A stretch of DNA of 64,000 bases from contig NZ_JALKAA010000003.1 of assembly GCF_024171605.1 (NCBI RefSeq), positions 124,001 to 188,000 on the forward strand, written 5' to 3'. Source of the DNA: Pontibacter sp. HSC-36F09 (GTDB lineage Bacteria; Bacteroidota; Bacteroidia; Cytophagales; Hymenobacteraceae). Shown here piece after piece: positions 7,276 through 16,264 of this stretch. Under the pieces are notes generated by a model. It searched no databases. It was not told where the DNA came from and was given only the letters and a program-made list of their open reading frames with translations. Each line of letters opens with the position of its first letter. Position 1 is the first letter of the stretch. The translations under genes were made by a program, and so were the position numbers.

Positions 7276-9264
7276 TTAGCGCAGTAAAGTAATGGTTCCG
7301 ATGCGTTGCTTTGGCTCCCCGGAGTTACTCACAATATTCACCTCGTAGGCATAGGCCCCGGCTGGCATTGGCTTGCCCTGGTAGGTGCCGTCCCAATTGG
7401 TGTTTCGATCGTCAGAGGAAAATACGACCTGCCCCATGTTGCTGTATACCTTGATGCTGAAGGATTTAATGAAGCGTCCTTTTACTTCGAGCACATCATT
7501 AAGCCCGTCGCCGTTAGGCGTAAAAGCGTTGGGGATGTGTACCTGCACAGGCTGCCGAATGATTACTGTGTTGGAAAAAGAGCTGGCGCTGCCATTGCCG
7601 GAAGTTACCCGGATGCGGTAACGCAGCTCCTGCAGTTCCTCGCTCGGGCTACGCTCCAGGTAGGTGTTTCCTGAAACAGGTATGCTGCGGACAACGCGGT
7701 TGTCGGCGTCCAACAGCTCCAGGGTATAGCCGCCCACCCCATCCGGAAAACCCACGTAGCCCATCCAGCCCAACGTGATGTTCGGGTTATTCTCCTGGGG
7801 CAGTGCGATCAGGTATACGGGGCAGGTGGTGTTGCTGAGAGTCGAGCTGCGCTCGCAGGGATTGGTATAGCCGGCGTGGTAACACACCGGACTCAAAGGC
7901 TGCAATGGGTCTGTAAATACCGTCTGCTCGCTGGTTACCAGATCAGTAAACGGCACTCCGTCAATGCTGCGCTGGTAGCGAACCTGTTGGGCTGTCTGAC
8001 CATCCGGAATAGTCAGTTTAAGCTGTATCCGGTTGTTCTCATCATAGGTGCTGTAGAGGTAGCCGGCGGGTGGGGTGGTAGTAGAAGTGGCCTGCAGACA
8101 GCGGGAAGCAGAGATCGAGCGACTCTGCCCATTATTCAGGATACTATTGATTTGGTAGCAGTAGTTTTGTCCGCAGCTCAGGTTAGGGTCAGTGTATGTG
8201 GTCGTGCTGCTGTTCAACTCCGCAGTCTGATTGCCGTCGCGGTATACCTGGTACCCTTGCACAGCTCCTGCTATACTTGACCAACGGAGGTTTGCCAGTT
8301 CATTGCCTGCCTGCACACCCAATACGAGGCTGCTGACAGGTGCTGAAAATATCGGCAATTGTTTACCGCAATTATCAGCAGGGCGGATCCGGAACTGTAT
8401 GGGTTGCCGGGTATCTACGTTGCCGATTCTGTAATCAGCCAAACTGGTTTGCGTAAGGGGTGAGGTTGTGTGGATGGCTTCGAAATTGCCGTTTGCTGTT
8501 GCGCGTCGTTCCAGCACATACCGGTAAACTGGCTGCAGATTTACGAACGTAAACAGGATTTCACCGTCTGCTGCCTCCCGCAGAACTTCCAGCTGTGCGA
8601 TAACTGGTGTGGGAGGAGTCGGCAGGAGTGTAAGCGTGTTTGAACTGCTTGTCTCGCAGGAGCTGCCAGTGTACTTGCCGCGCAACGTGATGGTATAGGA
8701 TGGCTCGGTACCTGGGTAGGTATAGCGCGGCTGATCCCCGGCTTTTACGTCTTTCACCAGTGTATTATCACCATAATCAATATCGTACAGGTCGTAGCCG
8801 ATGTCGGAAATCGTTACCTGAACCGATCTGCTGGCGCAGGGCTGCACCGTAAAACTGGGAGCATGAGTTGCTACCACTTCAAACTCCATGGGCTCTATGG
8901 TGGTGCTGTTTCCACCTCCCCGGTTAATAATCTGCGTGATGATGTATTTGCCTGGCTCTGTGTAGGTAAACTGAAAACGGCCATCAGCACCACGATTCAC
9001 TAATTCGCTCTGCTCAAAATTTTGAGGGTCAAATGCCGCGGGACCGGGGTCATAGAAAGTCGTGTACTGAGCGTTCTCATTTGCGTTGCAGTCCTCAAAA
9101 AAAACAGGTATACCTGCACAAATCACTTTCACTTCCTGCCCGTTCTGTATTGCCCGAAAACAGCCTTCCTGCCCCAGGACAGGTATAGCAGCCAGCAGAA
9201 GTGATATGAACAGCAGCAGTCTCAAATGATAGGTATAGGGTATGCTACGAATATAGGCAAGCAA
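7276..9264 (-). CDS. Secreted protein with T9SS type B sorting domain
   Basis: This 662-residue protein starts at TTG with a signal peptide (about residues 13-31, ending near VLGQ). The middle has PKD-like and fibronectin type III-like repeats (for example NLRWSSIAGAVQGYQVYRDG). Residues 575-662 form a gliding motility-associated C-terminal (CHU_C) domain: IPNAFTPNGDGLND, then KVYSNMGQVVF, NWDGTYQGKPMPAGAYAYEV and a final IGTITLLR. Such proteins cross the outer membrane by the type IX secretion system and are anchored at or shed from the surface. It is probably an adhesin-like or structural surface protein. No catalytic domain is seen. Confidence 0.88.
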   Translation of the reverse strand: MLAYIRSIPYTYHLRLLLFISLLLAAIPVLGQEGCFRAIQNGQEVKVICAGIPVFFEDCNANENAQYTTFYDPGPAAFDPQNFEQSELVNRGADGRFQFTYTEPGKYIITQIINRGGGNSTTIEPMEFEVVATHAPSFTVQPCASRSVQVTISDIGYDLYDIDYGDNTLVKDVKAGDQPRYTYPGTEPSYTITLRGKYTGSSCETSSSNTLTLLPTPPTPVIAQLEVLREAADGEILFTFVNLQPVYRYVLERRATANGNFEAIHTTSPLTQTSLADYRIGNVDTRQPIQFRIRPADNCGKQLPIFSAPVSSLVLGVQAGNELANLRWSSIAGAVQGYQVYRDGNQTAELNSSTTTYTDPNLSCGQNYCYQINSILNNGQSRSISASRCLQATSTTTPPAGYLYSTYDENNRIQLKLTIPDGQTAQQVRYQRSIDGVPFTDLVTSEQTVFTDPLQPLSPVCYHAGYTNPCERSSTLSNTTCPVYLIALPQENNPNITLGWMGYVGFPDGVGGYTLELLDADNRVVRSIPVSGNTYLERSPSEELQELRYRIRVTSGNGSASSFSNTVIIRQPVQVHIPNAFTPNGDGLNDVLEVKGRFIKSFSIKVYSNMGQVVFSSDDRNTNWDGTYQGKPMPAGAYAYEVNIVSNSGEPKQRIGTITLLR

Positions 9265-9609
9265 GAAATAGGAGAAAAGCTTCTGCCTAAATTTCAGGTA
9301 TAGGAGCGGGGGACTCGGGTTACTTTTTTTTCATTCTGTAATGATTTTGGTAAAGTAGGACTCTCTGCAAGAACATAGGTTTAACCTCCGGTGGAAGTAT
9401 AGTTCAGCAAAGTTTCTTTGAAAGTGATGAAATGATACGTCTAGGTATAGGCAGGGATAAAAGGCTCCACCTACAAGTTCAACATGCAGGTATAGGTAAA
9501 TTAAGGAGCTATTAAATGTAAAAGTGAGAATCAATTCTTGCAGGTATAAAATAGAAATCCGCAACAGCCCTAAAGACTATTGCGGATTTTTAGTGGTGTA
9601 ACTTATAGT
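9265..9609. other. Intergenic region with clustered GGTATA motifs
   Basis: No gene is supported. The stretch contains copies of the GGTATA motif at about 9297, 9444, 9491 and 9543 on the same strand, all in AGGTATA context, and the hutH terminator at its right end. A 77-codon frame at 9331-9564 has no coding features. Confidence 0.5.
9555..9590 (-). terminator. Terminator of hutH
   Basis: A 10 bp stem (9555-9564 with 9580-9589) around a 15-base loop is followed on the minus strand by a T-rich run, 20 bases after the hutH stop. Confidence 0.8.
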
Positions 9610-11115
9610 TTAAGCCTGAGCTACAGGCAAACGACAGGTTCTGATAAAGTCCACGCTGCGCTCCATGTCCGGATGCATCACGCGGTCGGTACTTACAAAA
9701 GGAATCTGCTCCCGGAAATCGGCCACTAGTTGTTCCAACTGAGGGGCGGTACGTAGCGGACGTCTGAATTCCATCGCCTGCGCAGCGTTCATCAGTTCAA
9801 TGGCCAGCACGCGCTCTACATTCTGCACCACCTTAAACAGCTTCGTTGCCGCATTGGAGCCCATACTCACGTGGTCTTCCTGTCCGTTAGACGATGGGAT
9901 GGTGTCGATGGAAGCCGGGGTGCAAAGCTGTTTGGTCTGACTTACGATAGATGCGGCCGTATACTGCGTGATCATAAAGCCGGAGTTCAGGCCAGGTTCT
10001 GCCACCAGGAAGTCCGGCAAACCGCGGCTGCCGGAAATCAGTTGGTACGTGCGACGCTCTGATATACTGCCCAACTCTGCCAGAGCGATCGCCATAAAAT
10101 CCAGCGCCAGTGCCAAGGGCTGCCCGTGGAAATTACCGCCTGAAATGATCTCGTCCTCGTCCGGGAAGATGTTCGGGTTGTCGGTCACGGAATTGATTTC
10201 GGTCAGAATCACTCCTTCAGCATAGCTGATGGCGTCTTTGGAAGCGCCATGTACCTGCGGAATGCAGCGGAAAGAGTAGGGGTCCTGCACGTGTTGCTTA
10301 AACTGGCTGATCAGTTCGCTTCCCTGCAGCAGGTGTCTGAACGTGGCGGCCGTCTCCAGTTGCCCCAGGTGCGGACGCGCCTGGTGGATCAGGTGGTTAA
10401 ACGGCTCGATGCGTCCATCAAAAGCGTCCAGCGACAAGGCGCCCACCACATCAGCTGTGCGGGACAAACGGCGACCCTGCAGAAGACAATGCACTCCATA
10501 GGCACTCATAAACTGGGTGCCGTTCAACAAAGCAAGGCCCTCTTTGGCCTGCAAAGCGACCGGTTCCCAACTGAACATCTCGAGCACATGGCGGCTCTCC
10601 AGTCGGTAACCCTGGTAATATACCTCTCCCAAGCCGATCAGCGGCAGGCAAAGGTGCGCCAGCGGAGCCAGGTCGCCACTTGCCCCAAGCGAACCCTGCT
10701 GGTACACGATCGGATAAATGTCGCGGTTATAAAAATCGATCAGGCGCTTCACTGTCTGCAGTTGCACCCCACTGTTGCCATAGGCCAGCGACTGTATTTT
10801 GAGCAGGAGCATCAGTTTCACCACTTCGGCCGGCACTTCGTCGCCCATCCCGCAGGCATGCGACATTACCAGATTGCGCTGCAGCTGTTCGAGGTTATCG
10901 TGCGAGATCTGCTTTTTGTAAAGCGATCCGAAACCGGTATTAATGCCGTAGATGCTCTTATCGGTGCTGGCAATTTTGCGGTGCAGGTAGTTGTAGCAGT
11001 GCAGAATGCGCTCCTCCGCCTCCTGCGGCAGGGCCAGGCTATACCTGCGGCTGATGATTTCCTCGATGCGCTCCAGGCTTAGGTGCTGGCTGGAGATATG
11101 GTGGATGTCGCTCAT
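9610..11115 (-). CDS. hutH: Histidine ammonia-lyase
   Basis: The 501-residue protein has the autocatalytic MIO-forming triad A145-S146-G147 in GSLGASGDLAPLAH, the active-site INTGFGSL near residue 58, NLVMSHACG near 81, and the late block QEDHVSMGSNAATKL. It removes ammonia from L-histidine to give urocanate in the cytoplasm, the first step of histidine breakdown. No hutU, hutI or hutG gene is nearby; hisS lies 8 bases upstream in the same direction, so the two are probably cotranscribed. The SH pair after NLVM argues for histidine rather than tyrosine or phenylalanine as substrate, but a related aromatic ammonia-lyase cannot be ruled out. Confidence 0.9.
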   Translation of the reverse strand: MSDIHHISSQHLSLERIEEIISRRYSLALPQEAEERILHCYNYLHRKIASTDKSIYGINTGFGSLYKKQISHDNLEQLQRNLVMSHACGMGDEVPAEVVKLMLLLKIQSLAYGNSGVQLQTVKRLIDFYNRDIYPIVYQQGSLGASGDLAPLAHLCLPLIGLGEVYYQGYRLESRHVLEMFSWEPVALQAKEGLALLNGTQFMSAYGVHCLLQGRRLSRTADVVGALSLDAFDGRIEPFNHLIHQARPHLGQLETAATFRHLLQGSELISQFKQHVQDPYSFRCIPQVHGASKDAISYAEGVILTEINSVTDNPNIFPDEDEIISGGNFHGQPLALALDFMAIALAELGSISERRTYQLISGSRGLPDFLVAEPGLNSGFMITQYTAASIVSQTKQLCTPASIDTIPSSNGQEDHVSMGSNAATKLFKVVQNVERVLAIELMNAAQAMEFRRPLRTAPQLEQLVADFREQIPFVSTDRVMHPDMERSVDFIRTCRLPVAQA

Positions 11116-11123
11116 GTTGTTGT

Positions 11124-12530
11124 TTAGTTTGCTTCAGATTTCAGCTGGGCAATGATGTCGTCGATGTAAAGTTCGTCCTGTTCACCGGTCTGCATGTCGC
11201 GCAGCTTCAGTTTGCCGGATGCCATCTCTTCGGAACCGATCAGCAGCACAAACGGGATATTTTTCTGGTCAGCATAGCTCATTTGCTTCTTCAGCTTAGC
11301 AGTTTCCGGGTATAACTCCGAAGCTATACCAGCGTTGCGCAGTTTCTGAAGCAGCGGCAGGGCGTAGCGCTCCGATTCTTTATCGAATTGCACAATCAGC
11401 ACCTTCGTACCAACCTCGCTGCTGGCCGGGAAAAGCTGCAGTTCTTCGAGTACATCGTAAATGCGGTCCACGCCAAACGAGAAACCCACACCCGATACGC
11501 CCGGCATGCCGAACATGCCCGTCAGGTTATCGTAACGACCACCGCCGCTGATGCTGCCCATGTTGGCATTGTTCACCTTCACCTCGAAGATGCAACCGGT
11601 GTAGTAGGAGAGGCCACGGGCCAGTGTAACGTCCAGCTGCAGGCGTGGCTGACCAGACGGGTTCTGTGTTGAGATGGCATCGCTGCCCAGATTGTCCAAG
11701 TACTCCCATACCTCCTGTAGGTCTTTCAATCCACGCTGGCCTTCTTCGGTGTTTCCAAGTAGGGTTTGTAATTGGTCTAGTAGTTCTTTGTTTGAGCCTT
11801 TCAGATCATAAAGCGGCTCCAACTTGTTCACAGCGTCCTCGGCTATACCTCGTTCCAGCATCTCTTTGCGAACACCTTCTGCCCCGATTTTGTCGAGCTT
11901 ATCGATGGCCACACAAATATCGCCCTCACGGCCTTTCTCACCAATGGCTTCAGCTATACCTGCCAGTATACCCCGGTGGTTGATCTTGATCGTGAAATCT
12001 GTCATACCTAAGCTACCCAACACTTCGTCAATCATCTGCACAATCTCCGCCTCGCATAGAAGTGAATTGGTACCTACCACATCAGCGTCGCACTGGTAAA
12101 ATTCGCGGTAACGGCCCCGCTGCGGACGGTCGGCACGCCAAACCGGCTGAATCTGGTAACGCTTGAAAGGGAAGCTGATCTCGTTGCGGTTCATCACCAC
12201 AAAGCGGGCGAAAGGTACCGTCAGGTCGTAGCGGAGTGCTTTTTCGGAGATCTTGCGGGTGATGTGCTTAGAGCCCTGCTCTATGTCAGCGGCAGTGGTT
12301 TTGGACAGGAAATCACCTGAGTTCAGGATCTTGAAGATCAATTGGTCGCCTTCGTCGCCGTACTTGCCTGTGAGCACGGAGAGTTGCTCCATGGCGGGAG
12401 TCTCAAGTGGCAGGTAGCCGAATTTCTCGAAAGTGCGCTTGATGACGCCAAATATATAGTTGCGCTTGACCACCACGGCGGGGCCAAAGTCGCGTGTTCC
12501 TTTAGGTATAGAAGGTTTTTCCTTGCTCAT
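11124..12530 (-). CDS. hisS: Histidyl-tRNA synthetase
   Basis: The 468-residue protein is a full-length class II HisRS. It opens with PSIPKGTRDFGP, has class II motif 2 with RGRYREFYQCDADVVG, the HisRS-specific LARGLSYYTGCIFEV, motif 3 around SGVGFSFGVDRIYDVL, and a C-terminal anticodon-binding domain (about residues 375-468). It charges tRNA-His with histidine. The pairing with hutH puts histidine use and histidine breakdown in one apparent transcript. At least five GGTATA-type motifs lie in this gene, unlike rpsA or pdhB. Confidence 0.96.
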   Translation of the reverse strand: MSKEKPSIPKGTRDFGPAVVVKRNYIFGVIKRTFEKFGYLPLETPAMEQLSVLTGKYGDEGDQLIFKILNSGDFLSKTTAADIEQGSKHITRKISEKALRYDLTVPFARFVVMNRNEISFPFKRYQIQPVWRADRPQRGRYREFYQCDADVVGTNSLLCEAEIVQMIDEVLGSLGMTDFTIKINHRGILAGIAEAIGEKGREGDICVAIDKLDKIGAEGVRKEMLERGIAEDAVNKLEPLYDLKGSNKELLDQLQTLLGNTEEGQRGLKDLQEVWEYLDNLGSDAISTQNPSGQPRLQLDVTLARGLSYYTGCIFEVKVNNANMGSISGGGRYDNLTGMFGMPGVSGVGFSFGVDRIYDVLEELQLFPASSEVGTKVLIVQFDKESERYALPLLQKLRNAGIASELYPETAKLKKQMSYADQKNIPFVLLIGSEEMASGKLKLRDMQTGEQDELYIDDIIAQLKSEAN

Positions 12531-12586
12531 GTTTTCAACTTTGAAGGCGAAGTTACTAAAACAGGAGCAAATGCACGGGCTGATTT

Positions 12587-13969
12587 TTAAAATGCGTTGT
12601 CTTCCCCGCGCACCATATTATACACAGTATAGAAGACAATTTTTAGATCCAGGAAGAAAGACCAGTTCTCAAGATAAAAGATGTCGAGTTTCACGCGGCC
12701 GCGGATCTGGTAGTTTGAGCTGGTATCGCCCCGATAACCGCGCACCTGAGACAAGCCCGTTATACCTGGTTTGATGAAATGGCGCACCATGTACTTCTCA
12801 GCCACCATGGCGTACTCTTCATTCACCTTGAGCATGTGGGGGCGTGGGCCAACGATCGACATCTGTCCCATGAACACATTGAAGAACTGGGGAAGTTCAT
12901 CTAGGCTGGTTTTGCGTAGGAATGCCCCTACACGCGTAATTCGGGAGTCGCCACGCCGGGCCAGCAGCGAGTTCGCCTCATTGTTGACATACATGGAGCG
13001 GAGCTTCCAGCAGCGAAATGTTTTATAGTTGATACCAGAGCGCTCCTGCCCAAAGAAAATTGGTCCTCGTGAGTCAATCTTGATGAGCAGTGCCAGTAGT
13101 GGAATCAACCAGGAGAGAACCAGGATAATCACTACGGAGGAAAAAAGTATGTCAAAGGCGCGCTTAATGACCTTATTGAACGTATCATCGAGCGGGATGG
13201 AGCGGAACACCAGCACAGGAAGCATGTCGTGAAAGTCTAGCTTCATGCGGGTATGATGAAAAGTGCCCGGCTCTGGCAAGAACTTCATACGGATAAGGCG
13301 GTCGTCGGCATCGTTCATTAATCGGATGATCTGATTACGAGGAAGCTCAAAAGGGGAGCAGTAAATCTCGTCGATATGATTTTCCTCCAGATAACCCGCA
13401 ATATCAGCTATTGAGCCGAGCACGTCCGGCTCACCTACGGCCTTGTCATCAAAGAAACCCATAAAATGGTAGCCATACTCCGGGTGAACCTCAAAAAAGC
13501 GACGAAGCTCTTTGCCGGCTTCTCCCATCCCCACAATCACTACAAACCGTTTGTTATAGCCTTTTCTTCGGAAATGCCGCAGCAGGATAAGCACTACAAA
13601 ACGGTAGAAGGCTACAAAGCAAGCCAAAAAACCATAGTGGATGAATAGAAACTGGCGAGTTAAGCCCTGGAGGTCAAATAATTGTATGATAGTCTGAAAC
13701 AGAAGGACATACAGCAATATAACCTGTAGAGCATTCAGCAGGAGTCTATTTATAGACACTGCACGATAAATTTTGAAAGTTCCTAGCAGAAGAGAGCACG
13801 TATACCAGGCAAATAGTGCATACAGCAAAAGCTGTATGTAGCCTGAAAATGTCAGTGTAGCAGTTTGCTCTCCTGTTACCTGATAGGCGAGAGCAAAAGA
13901 TAGCGCGATAGAAACCGCGTCGCCGACCGCATGCAGCGGTCTGATGTATTTATTATATAAGCCGGACAT
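12587..13969 (-). CDS. Undecaprenyl-phosphate sugar phosphotransferase (WcaJ/WbaP-like)
   Basis: The 460-residue protein has four N-terminal membrane helices (to about residue 130), a Rossmann-like domain beginning RFVVIVGMGEAGKELRRFF (141-159), another membrane segment at about 275-297, and the catalytic bacterial sugar transferase domain with GQERSG (307-312), KLRSM (322-326), SLDELPQ (355-361) and GPRPH (374-378). It moves a sugar 1-phosphate from a UDP-sugar to undecaprenyl phosphate, the first membrane step in building a repeat unit. It marks the downstream end of the polysaccharide locus. Glucose is the usual sugar for the WcaJ group; that is an inference here. Confidence 0.93.
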   Translation of the reverse strand: MSGLYNKYIRPLHAVGDAVSIALSFALAYQVTGEQTATLTFSGYIQLLLYALFAWYTCSLLLGTFKIYRAVSINRLLLNALQVILLYVLLFQTIIQLFDLQGLTRQFLFIHYGFLACFVAFYRFVVLILLRHFRRKGYNKRFVVIVGMGEAGKELRRFFEVHPEYGYHFMGFFDDKAVGEPDVLGSIADIAGYLEENHIDEIYCSPFELPRNQIIRLMNDADDRLIRMKFLPEPGTFHHTRMKLDFHDMLPVLVFRSIPLDDTFNKVIKRAFDILFSSVVIILVLSWLIPLLALLIKIDSRGPIFFGQERSGINYKTFRCWKLRSMYVNNEANSLLARRGDSRITRVGAFLRKTSLDELPQFFNVFMGQMSIVGPRPHMLKVNEEYAMVAEKYMVRHFIKPGITGLSQVRGYRGDTSSNYQIRGRVKLDIFYLENWSFFLDLKIVFYTVYNMVRGEDNAF

Positions 13970-13982
13970 AAAAAGATCGCTA

Positions 13983-13990
13983 CAAATATA
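13983..13990 (-). promoter_or_regulatory. Candidate -7 box before the phosphoglycosyltransferase gene
   Basis: The minus strand reads TATATTTG, a match to TAnnTTTG, about 14 bases before the start codon. That would leave a very short leader, and no -33 element is clear. Confidence 0.28.
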
Positions 13991-14153
13991 TCAAAAGAAT
14001 AATTTATACTCCATGTATGTTTTGTGTGCTTATTACTTATGTCCGTAAATAAGTAGTTTTACTGCATTTACCTGTAGCAAATTAGAAACAGGAGTAGCAC
14101 TCGTATAATTTAATGTGACAGTTATTCAGCAACTCTAGAGCCTTTAAGTCAAT

Positions 14154-15467
14154 CTAACGCGGGACATTATAAACTGTCCCATTAGTCGACCTATTGAATG
14201 CAGTGGCTTTCAGCAAAATGAACAAGAAAAAGCAAAAGAATATAACACCCTGCGCACTAGATAAAACTGATTCCGTGATCGAACAAGCTATGATTAATAT
14301 AACAAAGCATCCTAACAGCCAACTCCTATTTTTGAGAGCGATAAAGAGGGGAAGCAGGTAGCAGCACAACAATACTGCTAAACCAGGTATGCCAATTGCA
14401 ACAGCGGTGTCCAGAAATTGATTATGGGGATCGAAACGGTTCTCTGCAGCATAAGTGAAGTTCCTGTTTCGGTAGGCTTCTACTAATTCGTCTTTCACAT
14501 CACCTGTGCCCACGCCAAACGGGTTTTGCCTGATCACATCAACAGCACATACCCATTTGGCTAGCCGTAGGTTTAACCCGTTCCATTTGGCCTCACTGTC
14601 TTCTCCTGAAAAGTGATAAATATCGGCTGTATTGGAGAAATCATAGCTTATGTTGCGCAGGCTCTTGAAACGTGACACCGTCTGGGGAAACACTATAGAA
14701 AGTCCAACTATAAATGCCAGTAAGGCTGCGACCATTGCTAGCGTATATTTAAGCCTACCATACCTGACACCAACACCGACCAGACTCGCGAATAGAATGA
14801 GAAGCAGGATGCCAAGGGAAGTTCGGGAGGCTAAAAGGAAAAGAAAGAACAGCAAAAATAGTATGACCACCACCGACAAAATCTTCCTCCTCCATCCTAT
14901 ACCTGAAAACTGCTCCCAAAGGTTATGGACGAGTATCAGGATCGAAAAAGCAACATAAATCGCATAGTATGCAGCCTGTTTTCCCATAATGGACACCAGC
15001 CCGTCGCTGAAAAAATAATTAAAGTCATTCTTCTCCAGCACGACAAAGGTTTGGTACACAAGTGCCACAAGGCTAAGTACTGCACAGGTATAAGCGAATG
15101 TGAGCAGGGACTTATGCAAGTAGTCCTGTCTGATGGTGGCTGAGCCAATCAGCAAAGGGAAAACTAACAATGAGGATCTGGTTTCCAAACTCTTGATACC
15201 GACTCCAAAATCCTCTGTGTAAAGAACGCCGACCAGGTATAGTGCGAACAGTGCTATAAATGAAACGGCTACCCGATTTGCAACTAATTTTTGATACTTC
15301 GCCTTGCAATTTCCCTCCAGGAGCCACACCAGCGCAAACAGTATGATGGATATGTTAGTAGGGGCCTGCTTTGGAGAAAAGAGCGACACCGCTATCAAAA
15401 GCAAGCTGAAGAAATAGCCTCTTTGAATGAGTTTTTCCTTTTTAGATGTCTGGATGAGTGCTTTCAT
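14154..15467 (-). CDS. O-antigen ligase/polymerase-like membrane protein
   Basis: The 437-residue protein has about ten to twelve hydrophobic segments and a large loop near residues 270-350 carrying RLAKWVCAVDVIRQNPFGVG, TGDVKDELVEAYR and AENRFDPHNQFLDTAVAIG. The RxxxW...NPFGVGTGD...HNxFLD pattern is that of the Wzy_C/O-antigen ligase superfamily (WaaL or Wzy). Such enzymes join undecaprenyl-linked glycan to a growing chain or to lipid A core on the periplasmic side. The start overlaps the end of the GT2 gene by 4 bases. Whether this is the ligase or the polymerase of the locus cannot be told from sequence alone. Confidence 0.85.
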   Translation of the reverse strand: MKALIQTSKKEKLIQRGYFFSLLLIAVSLFSPKQAPTNISIILFALVWLLEGNCKAKYQKLVANRVAVSFIALFALYLVGVLYTEDFGVGIKSLETRSSLLVFPLLIGSATIRQDYLHKSLLTFAYTCAVLSLVALVYQTFVVLEKNDFNYFFSDGLVSIMGKQAAYYAIYVAFSILILVHNLWEQFSGIGWRRKILSVVVILFLLFFLFLLASRTSLGILLLILFASLVGVGVRYGRLKYTLAMVAALLAFIVGLSIVFPQTVSRFKSLRNISYDFSNTADIYHFSGEDSEAKWNGLNLRLAKWVCAVDVIRQNPFGVGTGDVKDELVEAYRNRNFTYAAENRFDPHNQFLDTAVAIGIPGLAVLLCCYLLPLFIALKNRSWLLGCFVILIIACSITESVLSSAQGVIFFCFFLFILLKATAFNRSTNGTVYNVPR

Positions 15468-16264
15468 TTAAGGAGTATGACCTTAGCTTTGGATACAAAG
15501 CTGTAGGGTAGGGCACGTAAGGTCAGATTTCTGAGCAGGCCAGCAACAAAGTATAAAGAAGGCGTTCTGTTATCTAATAATATTCTTATTTTACTTTTAA
15601 GCTGAATGTTTCGCTTCGTGTGTGAAATACCGCCCGGATTGATTTCACAGTACGTCAGCACTTCTTGTATGATATATGTTTTATACCGTTGTATAAACCT
15701 GAAAAAGAACGCGTAATCCTCGGCGGCTTTGTAGTTGATAGGGTATGGGCCTATTTCGTTCAGAGCTGCTGCACGGAACATCACAGATGGGTGTATAAAA
15801 CTGCACTTCAGGTACATGTTTTTAACAATGTCCTTATGCTCGGAAGGGGCCTTGTAGGTATAGACTTTCTTCCCCTCTCCGTCTACAAACTCGACCCATG
15901 AGCCGATCAGGTATACCTCAGGATGCGCGTCCAGGTACTGCTTTTGTTTTATAAACCGGTCGGGAGCACAGGTGTCGCCACAGTCAAGCCGGGCAATGTA
16001 CTGATATGGCATCTTCTCCTGTATATACTTCAGCCCATTGTTAAGCGTCCTTTCTATCCCTTCGTTTACCTTGTTATAAAGGAACGTAATCCTCAGCCTA
16101 TTCCGGTACAATTGTTGGAGCCGATCTTCATCCGGCTTGGTATGGCTGCCATCATCCACTACCAAGATTTGGATAGGCGTAGGAAAGACTATTGAGTTCA
16201 ACGAGCTTTCCAATCCTGCCGGATTGTTATAATGCGGAATCAGGACAACGATATCATTGCTCAT
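15464..16264 (-). CDS. Glycosyltransferase family 2
   Basis: Taking the ATG at 16264, the 266-residue protein starts MSNDIVVLIPHYNNPAGLES and shows VVDDGS at residues 35-40 and the acidic DCGD at 94-97 where the metal-nucleotide site sits in GT-A enzymes. A later KAAEDYAFFFRFIQRYK carries the usual ED base motif. A start at 16294 is possible but would overlap the upstream gene by 41 bases; the chosen one overlaps by 11. It adds one sugar to the lipid-linked repeat unit. Donor and linkage are unknown. Confidence 0.87.
   Translation of the reverse strand: MSNDIVVLIPHYNNPAGLESSLNSIVFPTPIQILVVDDGSHTKPDEDRLQQLYRNRLRITFLYNKVNEGIERTLNNGLKYIQEKMPYQYIARLDCGDTCAPDRFIKQKQYLDAHPEVYLIGSWVEFVDGEGKKVYTYKAPSEHKDIVKNMYLKCSFIHPSVMFRAAALNEIGPYPINYKAAEDYAFFFRFIQRYKTYIIQEVLTYCEINPGGISHTKRNIQLKSKIRILLDNRTPSLYFVAGLLRNLTLRALPYSFVSKAKVILLK

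Noticed and set aside
9331-9564. A 77-codon frame on the minus strand in the spacer before hutH.
   Set aside because: It has no signal, domain or start context, is low in complexity, contains motif copies, and overlaps the hutH terminator.
10249-11082. A 277-codon plus-strand frame opposite hutH.
   Set aside because: It mirrors a well-supported gene and has no domain of its own.
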